Shown: positions 8,985 to 18,447 of the stretch, piece by piece
Layout of the letters: each line of letters begins with the position of its first letter
How positions within the stretch are numbered: the stretch's first letter is position 1
Assembly (NCBI GenBank): GCA_036351375.1
Contig: JAZBOY010000245.1
Span: 9,834 to 73,833 of the forward strand
Direction: 5' to 3'
From: JANQIO01 sp036351375
GTDB taxonomy: Bacteria > Pseudomonadota > Gammaproteobacteria > Pseudomonadales > Halieaceae
DNA: 64,000 nucleotides
Translations under genes and position numbers: made by a program
Notes under the pieces: model-generated
Database searches by the model: none
What the model was told of the DNA's origin: nothing
Seen by the model: only the letters and a program-made list of their open reading frames with translations

Positions 8985-11900
8985 ATGACACAACACTTTG
9001 ACTTCGTTGCACTCGGCTGGGTTGAAAAATACCTCCGGGAGGAGATGGATACCGCAAGGCATCATCTCCACGCCTACCAGCACGAGCCCGACGAGATTCG
9101 CCACCTGCGTGAAGCGCTGCGCAACGTGCACTCCGCCACCGGCGTGCTCAAGCTGTGCGCGCTGGACCCGGCGGCACTCCTGACCCAGGAGATAGAGCGT
9201 GTCATAGGCCAGTTGATCGTCGGCAAGATTGCCGGAGAAGCCCGCAAGCTGGCGATGACTGAACTCGCCGCGGCCATGGAAGCGCTGCCGGCCTACCTGG
9301 CCAACGTGCGCGCCAAGCGCGAAGTATCTGCCGGCGTGATCGCCAATGTGATCAACGATTTGCGCCATTTTGGCAACCGTCCGGCGCTGCCGGATTCACT
9401 GTTCTTCAATCCGGCCCTGAAGCCCACTGCCGGCATCACCAGCGGACAGCAGCCTGCGGCTGACGCCAAGCTCAAGCAGTTTGGCGCTCGCGCCATGCGG
9501 GTTTGCGCCCAGTATTCAAAGGCGGCCCTGAAAAAGGACCGCGACGCGCTCAAGCAGCTGTTCGCCGTGGGCAAGCATGCCACGCCGCTGCTGGCGGGTT
9601 CCCAGATGGAGCCGTACTTCCGTTGCCACATGGGCCTGATCGAGGCGCTGGCACAGCCCTACGGCAAGAGCGACGAGGTCATCCTCGATGTTTTCAAGAA
9701 CACTTTTGCGTTCCTGAAATCCCTGGCGCTGACCGGCGAGGCGGCTGTCGAGGACGCCAACCCGACGCCCTATATCAAGAAGATGCTGTATTACATCGCC
9801 AAGACGCCGGCGCCGACAGCGCTGCAGCAGGGCTTGCGCGATACCTTCGACGTGCAGAATGTCGACGATGTCGGCGTGGCCAGCGCCGGCCGCCTGATCC
9901 AGGAAGACGACCTGCTCGAGGCCTTGAACCACACCATGACCCAGCTGCTGGGTGTGATGGAATTCATGACTTCGCAGCACCGCGAAATCTGCTCCAGCAA
10001 CCAGGTGCTGGTGGGCACTATCGTGCCTCAGCTGCGCCAGGTAGGCCTGCAGCTGAAGGCCATCGGCCTCAACACGCATGCGGACACCATCTCCCAGCAA
10101 TATGAAGTGCTCAAGGGCCTTTCCGAGCGCGACGAGCCTGCGCCGCAGGCGGACCTGCTGGACTTCGGCGGTGCGCTGGTAGCGGTCAAGGAGAACCTGG
10201 AGCACAAGCTCAAGCACGGCCTGTCCGCCGAGGGCGACAGCATGGGCCACGATCTCGACTCCGCGATCATGGCCCAGACCTTCCGCTGCCTGAACGATAT
10301 GAAGAGCAGTATCAACCGCGAATTTGCGCGCCAGGATCTGACGGCCTTCGTTGCCGACGACAGTGCCGGCAGCGTGAGCGTGGCCACCCTGCGGCCTGTG
10401 CATCGCGCTGCTTCCCTGGTGGACAACGATGAACTCCAGTCACGGGTGGCCGAGTGGGAGAAGGGCGAGCTGCCCACCCGCGACGAACTGCAGGATCTGG
10501 CCAAAACCCTGCTGGCGGAAATTCCCGAGAATTCCTATGCCGAGCAGGCTGCCGCCGACATGGAGCAGGTGGTCTCGGTACTGTCGCTGATGGAGGACAA
10601 GCAGCGCGAGTCCGCCATTCTCAACCAGTGCATCAAGTTTATCCGTGATTCCATTGGCCTGGGAGGTCTGGTAAACGACGCCGGCATGGCCTGCTTTGCA
10701 GAAGCGATTGCAGCCCTCGAACAGTTCATGGAACGCCGCACCGAGGACCCGCTCGGCAATGCCGATGATCACCTGGATCGCGGCGAAGCCCGTGCCCGCA
10801 TGCTCGCTTCATACGTCGAGCAGCGCGCCACGTCGCTGCCCGCGGCAGACAACGTGGTGCAGTTTGGCAGTGCCGCCGAGGACACCGGTGCCGCGGAGCT
10901 GGAAATTGCCGACAGCGACGAGCCGACCGCAGACGAAGAAGAGGAATTTGGCGCCGACCTGGACGACCAGGAGCCTGCTTCCAGTGTCTCCATGGAGCTG
11001 GAAGAGCCGGATGAGGTCCAGGCCGCCGTAGCGGCAACCCCGGACCCGGAGCCGGTAGCGAAGCAGCCCGCGGCGCAGGACGACGGCAGCGGAACACCCT
11101 GGCGCGAGGCGCTGGAAATATGGGTGGGCACCGATGTCGACCGCGGCCCCGACGCGCCGCTGGAAAATCCCGACGCCGATATCGACGAGGAGCTTGTAGA
11201 GTGCTTCGTCGAAGAGGCACGCAAGTACGTGCGCAAGCTGGAAGATGCCGCGCCGCTGTTTGCCGAGGAGCTCACCAACGAGAAATACACGCTCGATATT
11301 CGCGCTGTCTTCCACACCATGAAGGGCAGTGCGCGCACCATCGAGCTGCATGAATTCGGCGAGTTCATGTACGACATGGAGAAGGTCTACAACGCGCTGC
11401 GGGACGGCTACATCAAGCCGACGCCGGAGATCGCGGAACTGCTGCAGGCGGTGACGGGAAAACTGCCCGCCTTTGTCGACCTGCTGATGCAGCGGGTACC
11501 GCTGTACACCGCGGACTTCAGTATTCCACACCAGATAGCGGCCTCCATATCCGAGAAACGCTTCGATCCCTCCGCCACGCGCATCACCACGGGCCAGGAA
11601 GACAGCAAGGCGGCTGAGCCGGCCGAGGAGCCTGCTGCCGAGACCGAACCGGCTGACAGCGCGCCCTCAGAAGCGCCCGCAGCAGAAGCCGTCGCAGAAT
11701 CAGATCCGGAAGCACCCCCTGAAGAGGGCGATGCAGTTCCCGGTACCGGCGACGCCTGGTCGAAGGACTCCACCGACGCGATCATTGAAGCACTCTCCGT
11801 CCAGCTCAAGGCGCTGCCTGCGGATGAGAGCAACGCCACCCACTCCGCCAGTGCCCTGATCCTGCTGCACGCGGCGGTGCCGGTACTCAAGGAGCTGTCT

Positions 11901-14900
11901 GACGAGCACATTCTGGGCCTGGACGACAACGGCCTGGCCCACATGCTGCAGCTGCACGTGCTGCACTCCGCGGCCGCCAACGGTGACAGCGGCACCATGG
12001 ATGCGGGCGGCGGTGCCCCTGTGCTCTGCAAACTGTCCAACTCCACGGTAGAGGGCGTCAAACGCTACCTCAAGACCCTCGAGGCAGACGGCGCCGACGG
12101 TGACGCCCATGCAGAACTGGAAGCCTTTGTTCGCAAAGCGCTCGGACTGCCCGGCGCCAGCGGCGTACAGGCAGACGCCATGCCCGCAGACGATGACGAC
12201 GAGCTGGCAGACATCGAATTGCAACCTGACCCCTTCAGCGGTGCAGCCGCGGGCGGGCAGGCAGACTTTAACCCGGAGGACATTCCGATTACGGAACCTC
12301 CAGCGGGAGATCCTGACGCCTTTGAAGAACAAATGGTGGAAGGAGATCCCCTCAGCCCAAAGCTCGATGGCGCCTCCGAACCAGAGCAGGCTCTGGGGAG
12401 TGAGCGCGCCGACTCCGACGAAGATGACCTGCTGGACCTGGGCCTCGGCGAAGGCCTTGACGATTTCGAGCTGGGCTCCGGTAGCCTGCCGGCAGGATCG
12501 CTGGACCTCGATGAGGAGCTGGGTGCACTCAACGACGCCTACAGCGACGACATAGATTTCGATCTCTCGGAAGACGATCTGCCCGAGCCCGAGCTCGAGG
12601 AGATTGCCATGGAGGCAGTCGCCGAGGACGTCGTCAGCGACGACTTCGTGGAAGAAGTTACCATGGAAGCGGTGGCGGAATTTGATGAAGAGCCGGCTGC
12701 AGAAGCTGCAGAAGTAGCGGTCGAGATCGAGCTGACCGCAGCCGCGGCAGACATAGAAGAGCCGGAGCCAGAGACGTCGGAGGCAGCCGAGGCACAGGCG
12801 GACACAGCCGAGCCTGAGCAGCCCGAGCCCGTGACGGAAGCTGCCGCGGAGCAGACCGAAGCCTCTGACAATGTTGTCGAGTTCCCCATCGTCGACATCG
12901 ACATGGAGCTGCTGGAGATCTTCCTGGAAACGCTGGACGACTCCATCGAAGTGGTCGATACCGCTGTCGCCAGCCTGTCGACGGACGACGGCAGTTCCTT
13001 GCAGAAACTCAAGAACACCCTGCACACCCTCAAGGGCGGCGCAAACTCCATCGGCCTGCGCAACTACGGCCAGCTGGTTCACGAATTTGAAAGTGAACTC
13101 GGCGGCCTGGAAGTCGAGGGCAAGCTGACAACCCCGGAAGGCCAGTCAGCCGTTTATGCCCAGGTGGATCTGCTCCATGAAGCATCCGACTTCGTGAAGC
13201 GCAAGGAAACTGACTGGGGTGTCGAGGTGCCGGAGCCCGCCAGGGCAGATTCCGACGGCGAAGAGCCTGAGACCGAAGAAGAGGACATCACCCAGGCCGT
13301 CAGCCGGGTCGACTCCATCCGCGTCGGCACCGGCAAGATCGATCGCCTGCTCGACGTCGGCCTCGAGGTCAGCATGAGCAACGTTCGTACCCGCCGCGCG
13401 TTGGACAAAGCCATGCAGGACCGGCTGTCCGTGCAGGGGTTGGCGCGTCGCGTGGAAGAGATCGTCGACAAGCTGTCGCTGCAGCTGGATACCGAGATTC
13501 AGGCCAAGACCGAGTCGGTGCCCCACGGAGAGTCTTTCGATCCGCTGGAAATGGACCGGCTGACGGAGAAGCAGGGCCTTGCGGCCATTCTGCGCGAGGC
13601 CGCCTTCGACTTGCACGAAGAAGCCAAGGGACTGGGCGATCACGTACAGACCGCGATGAGCGAGGCCATTTCCTCCTCACGCCTGATCGAGGGCAGCCAG
13701 TCTGACCTGCGCCTGCTGCGCCTGGTGAGCTTCTCACGCCTGGGCCCTGGCTTCCGTCGCCTGGTGAACCAGGTCAGTCGACAGCTCGGCAAGCAGGTCG
13801 ACTTTGACCTGACCTGTGACGACGGTGGTCTCGATGTGAGCGTGTTCGAGCAGGTGAAAACCGCTCTCGAGCACATGCTGCGTAACTCTGTGGATCACGG
13901 TATCGAGCTGCCGGAAGAACGGCGCGCCCGCGGCAAGTCGGAGAGTGGCAAGGTATCCCTGATCATCTACCGGCAGGCAGCGGAATTTGTCATCCGCCTG
14001 ATGGATGACGGCAAGGGCCTGGCTCCGGAAACCCTGCGCCGCAAGGCGGTGGAGCGGGGCATTATCGGTGAGGACGAGCGCATTTCCGAAGATGCAGCGC
14101 TACAGCTGATCTTCCACGCCGGCCTGTCCACCGCGGAAAAGGTGACCGACATCTCCGGGCGCGGTGTCGGCATGGACGTGGTGCAGCAGTCCATCGCACA
14201 AATCGGCGGCTCGGTGGAAGTGAGCTCCAAGCCGGGCTTTTACACCCAGTTCGATATTCGCGTGCCTGCCAGCATCATGGTGAACGGGGCGCTGCTGGCC
14301 ACCATCGGCGAAGAGGAGGTAGCGGTACCGCTGACGTCCCTGGACGGCTCTGACTTCCGCCACCGCGATGACATCGCCAAGGCCATGGGCAATAGCGAAG
14401 AGCGCCTGAGCTTCCGCAACGAACAGTATGAAGTGCGTTACCTCGGTACCGTGCGCGGAGGCACCGCGCCTCCGCCTCACGACACCATGCCTGACTTCGT
14501 GCCGGTGCTGTTCGCCCGCCACGGGCGTCGCCGGGTGGCTTTCTTCGCGGACTCGGTGACCAACGCCGAGGAACTGGTGATCCGCAGCCTGGGCGCGCAG
14601 TTTACCGGGGTGCCGGGGATTGCCGGGGGTTCGCTCAAATCAGATGGCCAGCCGGTACTGGCGCTGGACCTGAATGAACTGATCCGCCAGGTGGATTACG
14701 CCGACAGCCTGCGCGAGGAGCCGCTGGAAAGCGACGACAACCGCATTGTGGTGCTGTGTGTCGACGACTCGGTGATGATGCGTCGCACCTACGAGAAGCG
14801 GCTGTCGAGTCTCAACTACGACGTGGTTACCGCGGAAGATGGTGAAGCGGCTCTCGACTACCTGGCCGAAGCGGTCAGGCCGCCGGACTTCATCTTCACC

Positions 14901-15131
14901 GACCTTGAGATGCCGAACATGAACGGCTTTGACTTCATCGCCAACATGCGGCGCCTGCCGGTGATGGCGGACGTGCCGACGGTAGTGGTGTCATCGCGGG
15001 ACGGTGACAAGCACCGCGCAGAAGCCAACAAGGTCGGCGCCACCGACTTTATGGCGAAGGGCTCCAATAGTGCTGAGGGCATGCAGGCCATGATCCAGCG
15101 CTACCTGGGCGGCCACGCCATGGCGAGCTGA
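8985..15131 (+). CDS. chpA: ChpA-type hybrid chemosensory histidine kinase with several Hpt domains
   Basis: A very large CheA hybrid of 2048 residues. The N-terminus carries an Hpt-like bundle with His49 in RNVHSATGVLKL. Canonical Hpt motifs follow at His777 (VFHTMKGSAR) and His1347 (LHTLKGGAN), separated by long acidic Glu/Ala-rich linkers. The kinase core has the N box near Asn1634 (RNSVDHGIE), G1 at 1674-1678 (DDGKG) and G2 at 1725-1729 (GRGVG). A CheW-like domain follows, then a C-terminal receiver with Asp1927/Asp1928, acceptor Asp1973 (FTDLEMPNMNG) and Lys2025. Pseudomonas ChpA is longer, with more phosphotransfer domains, so this is a reduced version. It should phosphorylate PilG and its own receiver. 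Confidence 0.93.
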   Translation: MTQHFDFVALGWVEKYLREEMDTARHHLHAYQHEPDEIRHLREALRNVHSATGVLKLCALDPAALLTQEIERVIGQLIVGKIAGEARKLAMTELAAAMEALPAYLANVRAKREVSAGVIANVINDLRHFGNRPALPDSLFFNPALKPTAGITSGQQPAADAKLKQFGARAMRVCAQYSKAALKKDRDALKQLFAVGKHATPLLAGSQMEPYFRCHMGLIEALAQPYGKSDEVILDVFKNTFAFLKSLALTGEAAVEDANPTPYIKKMLYYIAKTPAPTALQQGLRDTFDVQNVDDVGVASAGRLIQEDDLLEALNHTMTQLLGVMEFMTSQHREICSSNQVLVGTIVPQLRQVGLQLKAIGLNTHADTISQQYEVLKGLSERDEPAPQADLLDFGGALVAVKENLEHKLKHGLSAEGDSMGHDLDSAIMAQTFRCLNDMKSSINREFARQDLTAFVADDSAGSVSVATLRPVHRAASLVDNDELQSRVAEWEKGELPTRDELQDLAKTLLAEIPENSYAEQAAADMEQVVSVLSLMEDKQRESAILNQCIKFIRDSIGLGGLVNDAGMACFAEAIAALEQFMERRTEDPLGNADDHLDRGEARARMLASYVEQRATSLPAADNVVQFGSAAEDTGAAELEIADSDEPTADEEEEFGADLDDQEPASSVSMELEEPDEVQAAVAATPDPEPVAKQPAAQDDGSGTPWREALEIWVGTDVDRGPDAPLENPDADIDEELVECFVEEARKYVRKLEDAAPLFAEELTNEKYTLDIRAVFHTMKGSARTIELHEFGEFMYDMEKVYNALRDGYIKPTPEIAELLQAVTGKLPAFVDLLMQRVPLYTADFSIPHQIAASISEKRFDPSATRITTGQEDSKAAEPAEEPAAETEPADSAPSEAPAAEAVAESDPEAPPEEGDAVPGTGDAWSKDSTDAIIEALSVQLKALPADESNATHSASALILLHAAVPVLKELSDEHILGLDDNGLAHMLQLHVLHSAAANGDSGTMDAGGGAPVLCKLSNSTVEGVKRYLKTLEADGADGDAHAELEAFVRKALGLPGASGVQADAMPADDDDELADIELQPDPFSGAAAGGQADFNPEDIPITEPPAGDPDAFEEQMVEGDPLSPKLDGASEPEQALGSERADSDEDDLLDLGLGEGLDDFELGSGSLPAGSLDLDEELGALNDAYSDDIDFDLSEDDLPEPELEEIAMEAVAEDVVSDDFVEEVTMEAVAEFDEEPAAEAAEVAVEIELTAAAADIEEPEPETSEAAEAQADTAEPEQPEPVTEAAAEQTEASDNVVEFPIVDIDMELLEIFLETLDDSIEVVDTAVASLSTDDGSSLQKLKNTLHTLKGGANSIGLRNYGQLVHEFESELGGLEVEGKLTTPEGQSAVYAQVDLLHEASDFVKRKETDWGVEVPEPARADSDGEEPETEEEDITQAVSRVDSIRVGTGKIDRLLDVGLEVSMSNVRTRRALDKAMQDRLSVQGLARRVEEIVDKLSLQLDTEIQAKTESVPHGESFDPLEMDRLTEKQGLAAILREAAFDLHEEAKGLGDHVQTAMSEAISSSRLIEGSQSDLRLLRLVSFSRLGPGFRRLVNQVSRQLGKQVDFDLTCDDGGLDVSVFEQVKTALEHMLRNSVDHGIELPEERRARGKSESGKVSLIIYRQAAEFVIRLMDDGKGLAPETLRRKAVERGIIGEDERISEDAALQLIFHAGLSTAEKVTDISGRGVGMDVVQQSIAQIGGSVEVSSKPGFYTQFDIRVPASIMVNGALLATIGEEEVAVPLTSLDGSDFRHRDDIAKAMGNSEERLSFRNEQYEVRYLGTVRGGTAPPPHDTMPDFVPVLFARHGRRRVAFFADSVTNAEELVIRSLGAQFTGVPGIAGGSLKSDGQPVLALDLNELIRQVDYADSLREEPLESDDNRIVVLCVDDSVMMRRTYEKRLSSLNYDVVTAEDGEAALDYLAEAVRPPDFIFTDLEMPNMNGFDFIANMRRLPVMADVPTVVVSSRDGDKHRAEANKVGATDFMAKGSNSAEGMQAMIQRYLGGHAMAS

Positions 15132-15169
15132 TGCTGGACTGAACGAAAAGGGGCAGAGCGAAGAGAACA

Positions 15170-15607
15170 ATGGCGACTTCCGGCGCAACAGACAATCTCG
15201 AGGTGGCAATGCTGCCGCTGTCCGATGGTCGGCAGATCATGGTACCGCTGCAGGCCCTCGCCGAGGTCCAGCAGGTGAACTTTGCCGGTCGACCCGCGGG
15301 TGACCTGGGTGAATTTACCTGGCGTGGCTACGAACTGAGCATCCAGTCCCTGGACGAGGTCTGTGGCCTGCCTGCACCGAGCCCGGAGCGGCTGACCACG
15401 GTGGGCGTGTTCAAGGCCGACAAGGATATGGATCCGCCCTTCAGGGCGCTGGCATTTTCGGGTACGGCGTCACCGGGGCGTGTCGAGCCTTCGTGGTTGA
15501 CCACGGTGGACCTGCCACCGGAAGGCGTGTTCGTCGGGGCTACCCGGCTGCACAACGAGCTGTACCTGATTCCCGATCTTCCACGCATGTTGTACGGGGC
15601 AGGGTAG
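15170..15607 (+). CDS. CheW-like protein, ChpC-like
   Basis: Encodes 145 residues with a divergent CheW-type fold: VAMLPLSDGRQIMVPLQALAEV opens the domain, and WRGYELSIQSLDEVCGLP corresponds to the core coupling loop. It is the last plus-strand gene of the chemosensory operon, 38 bases after chpA, the place of chpC-type adaptors in some Chp clusters. It may connect other receptors to ChpA. Family membership is fairly clear, the precise ChpC equivalence less so. It is convergent with the next gene, with only ten bases between stops. Confidence 0.75.
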   Translation: MATSGATDNLEVAMLPLSDGRQIMVPLQALAEVQQVNFAGRPAGDLGEFTWRGYELSIQSLDEVCGLPAPSPERLTTVGVFKADKDMDPPFRALAFSGTASPGRVEPSWLTTVDLPPEGVFVGATRLHNELYLIPDLPRMLYGAG

Positions 15608-15617
15608 CGTCGTGACG

Positions 15618-16040
15618 TCAGCCGATGAAATTGCCCCGACTTTCCCTGGCGAGGCGCTCGATGTTGGCGTAGCGCAGGGGGTAGTGCCGCTTCATGAGTT
15701 CGGCGACACGGTTGAGATCCAGCACCCCGGAGTGCACCACAATATAGCGGCCGGCACGCCGGTCGTAACTGATGATGACACCGTCGTGCTTGCAGAGGCG
15801 GCTCTTCACGTAATGGAAGGTACGCTCACTGCAGTCCGTCGCCGTGCTGAACACCTTGGGGTCGTCGGTATGAACCATATGCAGCGCCAGCAGCACAAGA
15901 TATTTCCTGTGCGGGCTTTTGGCGGGCACGGACTCTAGAGGTTCCCCGGGAGCTTCGGTATGAGATTGTTTTGTATTGTCGATCGCGCTGTCTTGCATGC
16001 TGGCCCTGTCGCCAGCCGCGCTTCCGATTTGGGAAGCCAT
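15618..16040 (-). CDS. Hypothetical protein, possibly winged-helix DNA-binding
   Basis: Encodes 140 residues. The first 40 are polar and probably disordered. The remainder (KYLVLLALHMVHTDDPKVFS, then ATDCSERTFHYVKSRLC, then a DGVIISYDRRAGRYIVVHSG beta pair) has the helix, recognition helix and wing pattern of a winged helix-turn-helix, but I cannot name a family. The ATG at 16040 is supported by gaggtg eight bases upstream. It points away from the chemosensory operon's neighbours and might regulate them; that is inference. Confidence 0.65.
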   Translation of the reverse strand: MASQIGSAAGDRASMQDSAIDNTKQSHTEAPGEPLESVPAKSPHRKYLVLLALHMVHTDDPKVFSTATDCSERTFHYVKSRLCKHDGVIISYDRRAGRYIVVHSGVLDLNRVAELMKRHYPLRYANIERLARESRGNFIG

Positions 16041-16614
16041 TGTTCACCTCGCATTGGTACATCTCATTGGCGACGTCTTTGTGCATCAGAGCTTGCATTA
16101 AGGCGTGCATCAGAGCGTGAATTAAAGCCTGCCTGCACTGATCGTCAACCGTTCGCGTCAGCCATCGGCCAGCCCGGGCGGGGCAACCACATCGGGTCTA
16201 CCCGTTCGCCAATCAGCGCTGACTGCGGCACCTCCCGTTCACCGTCGCCAGGGACTATGCCCGCGCTGATCGGTGGTCAGGTGTTCCGCAACACGTATAC
16301 CCGGCGTTCTCCGAAAGCAGCGGCAATGATAGCCGGTGCTTCCCTGGCGTCGATGTGGCCTGTGCGGTGTATTGAGCTCCCGTCCGTGCTGCCATCACCG
16401 GCCGAAGCCAGCCTGGGGCAGGGCGGGGCACCGTTCTTGTCTCTGGCCGGGCGTACCAATGGCTCTACAATAGCGCCGCGCTCGCACAGGTCAAGGCATT
16501 TTTGCTGCGCTGATGCAACACTCTGTCGCCAAGGCACCACGAATGCATTGTTCTGTGAACGGCCCCGGCAACGCTGCCGGGAACGGCCGACAACCCAAGG
16601 ATAGGAAGTGTCTT
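16041..16614. other. 574-bp region without a convincing gene
   Basis: This gap divides a minus-strand gene from a plus-strand unknown gene. It contains a direct repeat of about 24 bp at 16081-16104 and 16105-16128 (gtgcatcagagc followed by a variant of ttgcattaaggc). A TACAAT at 16466-16471 could be a -10 element for the downstream gene, though no -35 fits. Open frames here have no recognisable protein features and no ribosome-binding site. Confidence 0.5.
16081..16128. repeat. 24-bp tandem direct repeat, two copies
   Basis: Copy 1 (16081-16104) and copy 2 (16105-16128) match at 21 of 24 positions. They lie about 40 bases upstream of the minus-strand gene starting at 16040, so they could be a duplicated regulator site or simple slippage. 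Confidence 0.65.
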
Positions 16615-17319
16615 ATGCTGCTGAGCAAGGTCAATTCGCGCCCTCCGCGCCTGCCACTCCCTGAGCAGGAACTGCGTGACGCCGTCAAGCAGGGCAAGGT
16701 ATCCGATATCGTGCTGCGCGGCGTGACGCCCGAGGGTTTTATCGTTGAATGTATCTACCAGCCGGAGGGCGGACTGCCGGTACCGGCGGTAATGGTGACC
16801 CGGGCGGGCACCGAGAAGACCATCAAGTGCCCGGACCGGGCGCTGGCTTGCCTGCGGCGCCTGGGCGTTGAGGAGTTCGAGGTCGACGTCAGCCGTTGGG
16901 ACCCTGGTGCGGCTTTCAATCCGACGCGGGAATCCTACCTGTCACGGCGCCGCCGCCAGCATTACGAAAGTACCCTGGCGCGAATCGAGGAATTGCTTGC
17001 GCACAGCCAGGCCGATGCCGGCGTGTCGGCCTTCGGCGACAATGCGCAGCAGCGCCTGCAGCGCCTGACTGGGGCCCTGTTGGGTAGTGTGGCGGATGAA
17101 TACGACCTGCGGGCGCTGGCGCTGTGCTGGTGCGACGCCAATATTTCGCGGTTCCCGGCACCCGAGCGAGCTGAGAAAGCCCTGCTGCGCTATGCGCGCA
17201 GTGCCGGCATAGACGCACCGGAGCTGGAAGAACAGCTCGGCGAGTATTGCAGCGAAGAATTCAAGCGCCGCTGCAAGAACCAGTACCTGTCGTCTCTGGA
17301 CCTGGGAGAAGCGGGCTAG
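16615..17319 (+). CDS. Hypothetical protein
   Basis: Encodes 234 residues from the ATG at 16615, which has aggaag about seven bases upstream. No family recognised and no signal or membrane segment. The N-terminal half looks like mixed beta structure (VSDIVLRGVTPEGFIVECIY, then PAVMVTRAGTEKTI). The C-terminal half is helical and rich in Arg and Glu, with SRRRRQHYESTLARIEELLA and a Cys-containing tail (EYCSEEFKRRCKNQYLSSL). Stop codons of this gene and the minus-strand cheB lie nine bases apart, so they converge. Confidence 0.7.
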   Translation: MLLSKVNSRPPRLPLPEQELRDAVKQGKVSDIVLRGVTPEGFIVECIYQPEGGLPVPAVMVTRAGTEKTIKCPDRALACLRRLGVEEFEVDVSRWDPGAAFNPTRESYLSRRRRQHYESTLARIEELLAHSQADAGVSAFGDNAQQRLQRLTGALLGSVADEYDLRALALCWCDANISRFPAPERAEKALLRYARSAGIDAPELEEQLGEYCSEEFKRRCKNQYLSSLDLGEAG

Positions 17320-17327
17320 CTCTGCTA

Positions 17328-18263
17328 TTAACAAGGCCTCGGGTACATTGTCAGCAGGCGCGCGGCAAGCCCTTCAGGGCTGTCGATTACCGACGCCACC
17401 CTCGATTGCAGCACCGCTCTCGGCATGGACGGGGCCTCGCAGGTTTCCGGGTCCTGCACCCAGATGCGTGTGCCCAGCTCAGCCAGTGAAGTCATGCCTG
17501 CGCAGCCGTCCCGGCCAGCGCCGCTCAACATGATCGCGCCACTTGGCTGGATGCCGGACAGCGACAGCAGCAGCGAATCGATGCTGGGTGTTTCCGGTGT
17601 CGGCCAGGGGTCGCGGGTGCTGTAGATTTCACCCTGGCGGCCGAAGCGGAGCTGGCTGCTGGCGGGCACGATCAGCAGCTGCCCCGGGTTCAGCCAGTGC
17701 CGACCCAGGGCCAGCGAACAGCTGACGTCCCGGTTGGCCGCGCCGATCAGGGTAAGGCTGCCTTCCTGGCGCGGGTCGATGTGCTGGACATAGACAAAGG
17801 CGATGCGGGGCACGTGGCTGAAGCGGCGCAGGAACTGCTTCACGGCGCCAAAGGCGCCGGTGGAGCCGGCGATCACCCAGACCCCGTCCACCGCCGCAAA
17901 GCGACCGGGGTCGGACAGGGTGCGCGCAGCGTCCGCGTGGCGAATATCCGCCGTCCAGCGGTCCAGGGTAAGGATTATGCGCTCGCACCAGCCGCGGTAG
18001 GCCTTGAGGTCGGCCGGGTCCGGGCGATTGCTCAGCGCCACCAGGCGCGGTTCGAGCCACAGGGTCGCATCAGCAATGGCATTGCTGTTCTCACAGTCCA
18101 CCACCCAGGCATCCACCGGTTGCAGGCTCTCCGGCTCCAGGTGCTCCGGGGTCACCCGCACGACGCGGTAGCCGGCGCGCATGATATCGCCCGCCAGCAC
18201 CGGGGAAGTGTGATCACAAATGAGCCCGACCAGGGGTTCAATCTGCATGGATTCAGCCAACAT
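17328..18263 (-). CDS. chpB: CheB-type chemoreceptor methylesterase, ChpB-like
   Basis: Encodes 311 residues. The C-terminal methylesterase domain keeps the catalytic triad: Ser134 in IAGSTGAFGA, His161 in YVQHID and Asp252 in SGAGRDGCAG, with spacing like that of CheB. The N-terminal 120 residues have a receiver-like outline (PLVGLICDHTSPVLAGDIMR, then AWVVDCENS) but the acidic pocket and phospho-acceptor context are degenerate, so phosphorylation control may be lost. It would remove methyl groups from PilJ, opposing the CheR gene upstream. It is transcribed opposite to the chemosensory operon and separated from it by two unknown genes. Met6 at 18248 is an alternative start. Confidence 0.85.
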   Translation of the reverse strand: MLAESMQIEPLVGLICDHTSPVLAGDIMRAGYRVVRVTPEHLEPESLQPVDAWVVDCENSNAIADATLWLEPRLVALSNRPDPADLKAYRGWCERIILTLDRWTADIRHADAARTLSDPGRFAAVDGVWVIAGSTGAFGAVKQFLRRFSHVPRIAFVYVQHIDPRQEGSLTLIGAANRDVSCSLALGRHWLNPGQLLIVPASSQLRFGRQGEIYSTRDPWPTPETPSIDSLLLSLSGIQPSGAIMLSGAGRDGCAGMTSLAELGTRIWVQDPETCEAPSMPRAVLQSRVASVIDSPEGLAARLLTMYPRPC

Positions 18264-18447
18264 TTATACAGCGTTAGCAGACCAGCGTGGGGTGGTCGGC
18301 GCAACGAAATTCTTCCGGAATTGTGGGAAATACCCGGTTTTCACAGCAGCTTTGGGATGGAGTCACGAAATGGAAGGCTTCAGCTCCTATTGGCCGGATA
18401 ATCCGTGTATATTCTGCGCATGTTTGGCGAACTGGCGATTTGATTAC

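Noticed and set aside
11408..13063. Long antisense frames inside chpA, rich in Ser and Ala
   Set aside because: They are the reverse reading of the acidic Glu/Ala/Asp linkers; GC-rich codon bias keeps the opposite frames open.
15960..16604. Plus-strand frame of about 214 codons before the unknown gene at 16615
   Set aside because: No recognisable protein features, no ribosome-binding site, and it crosses the start of the supported minus-strand gene.
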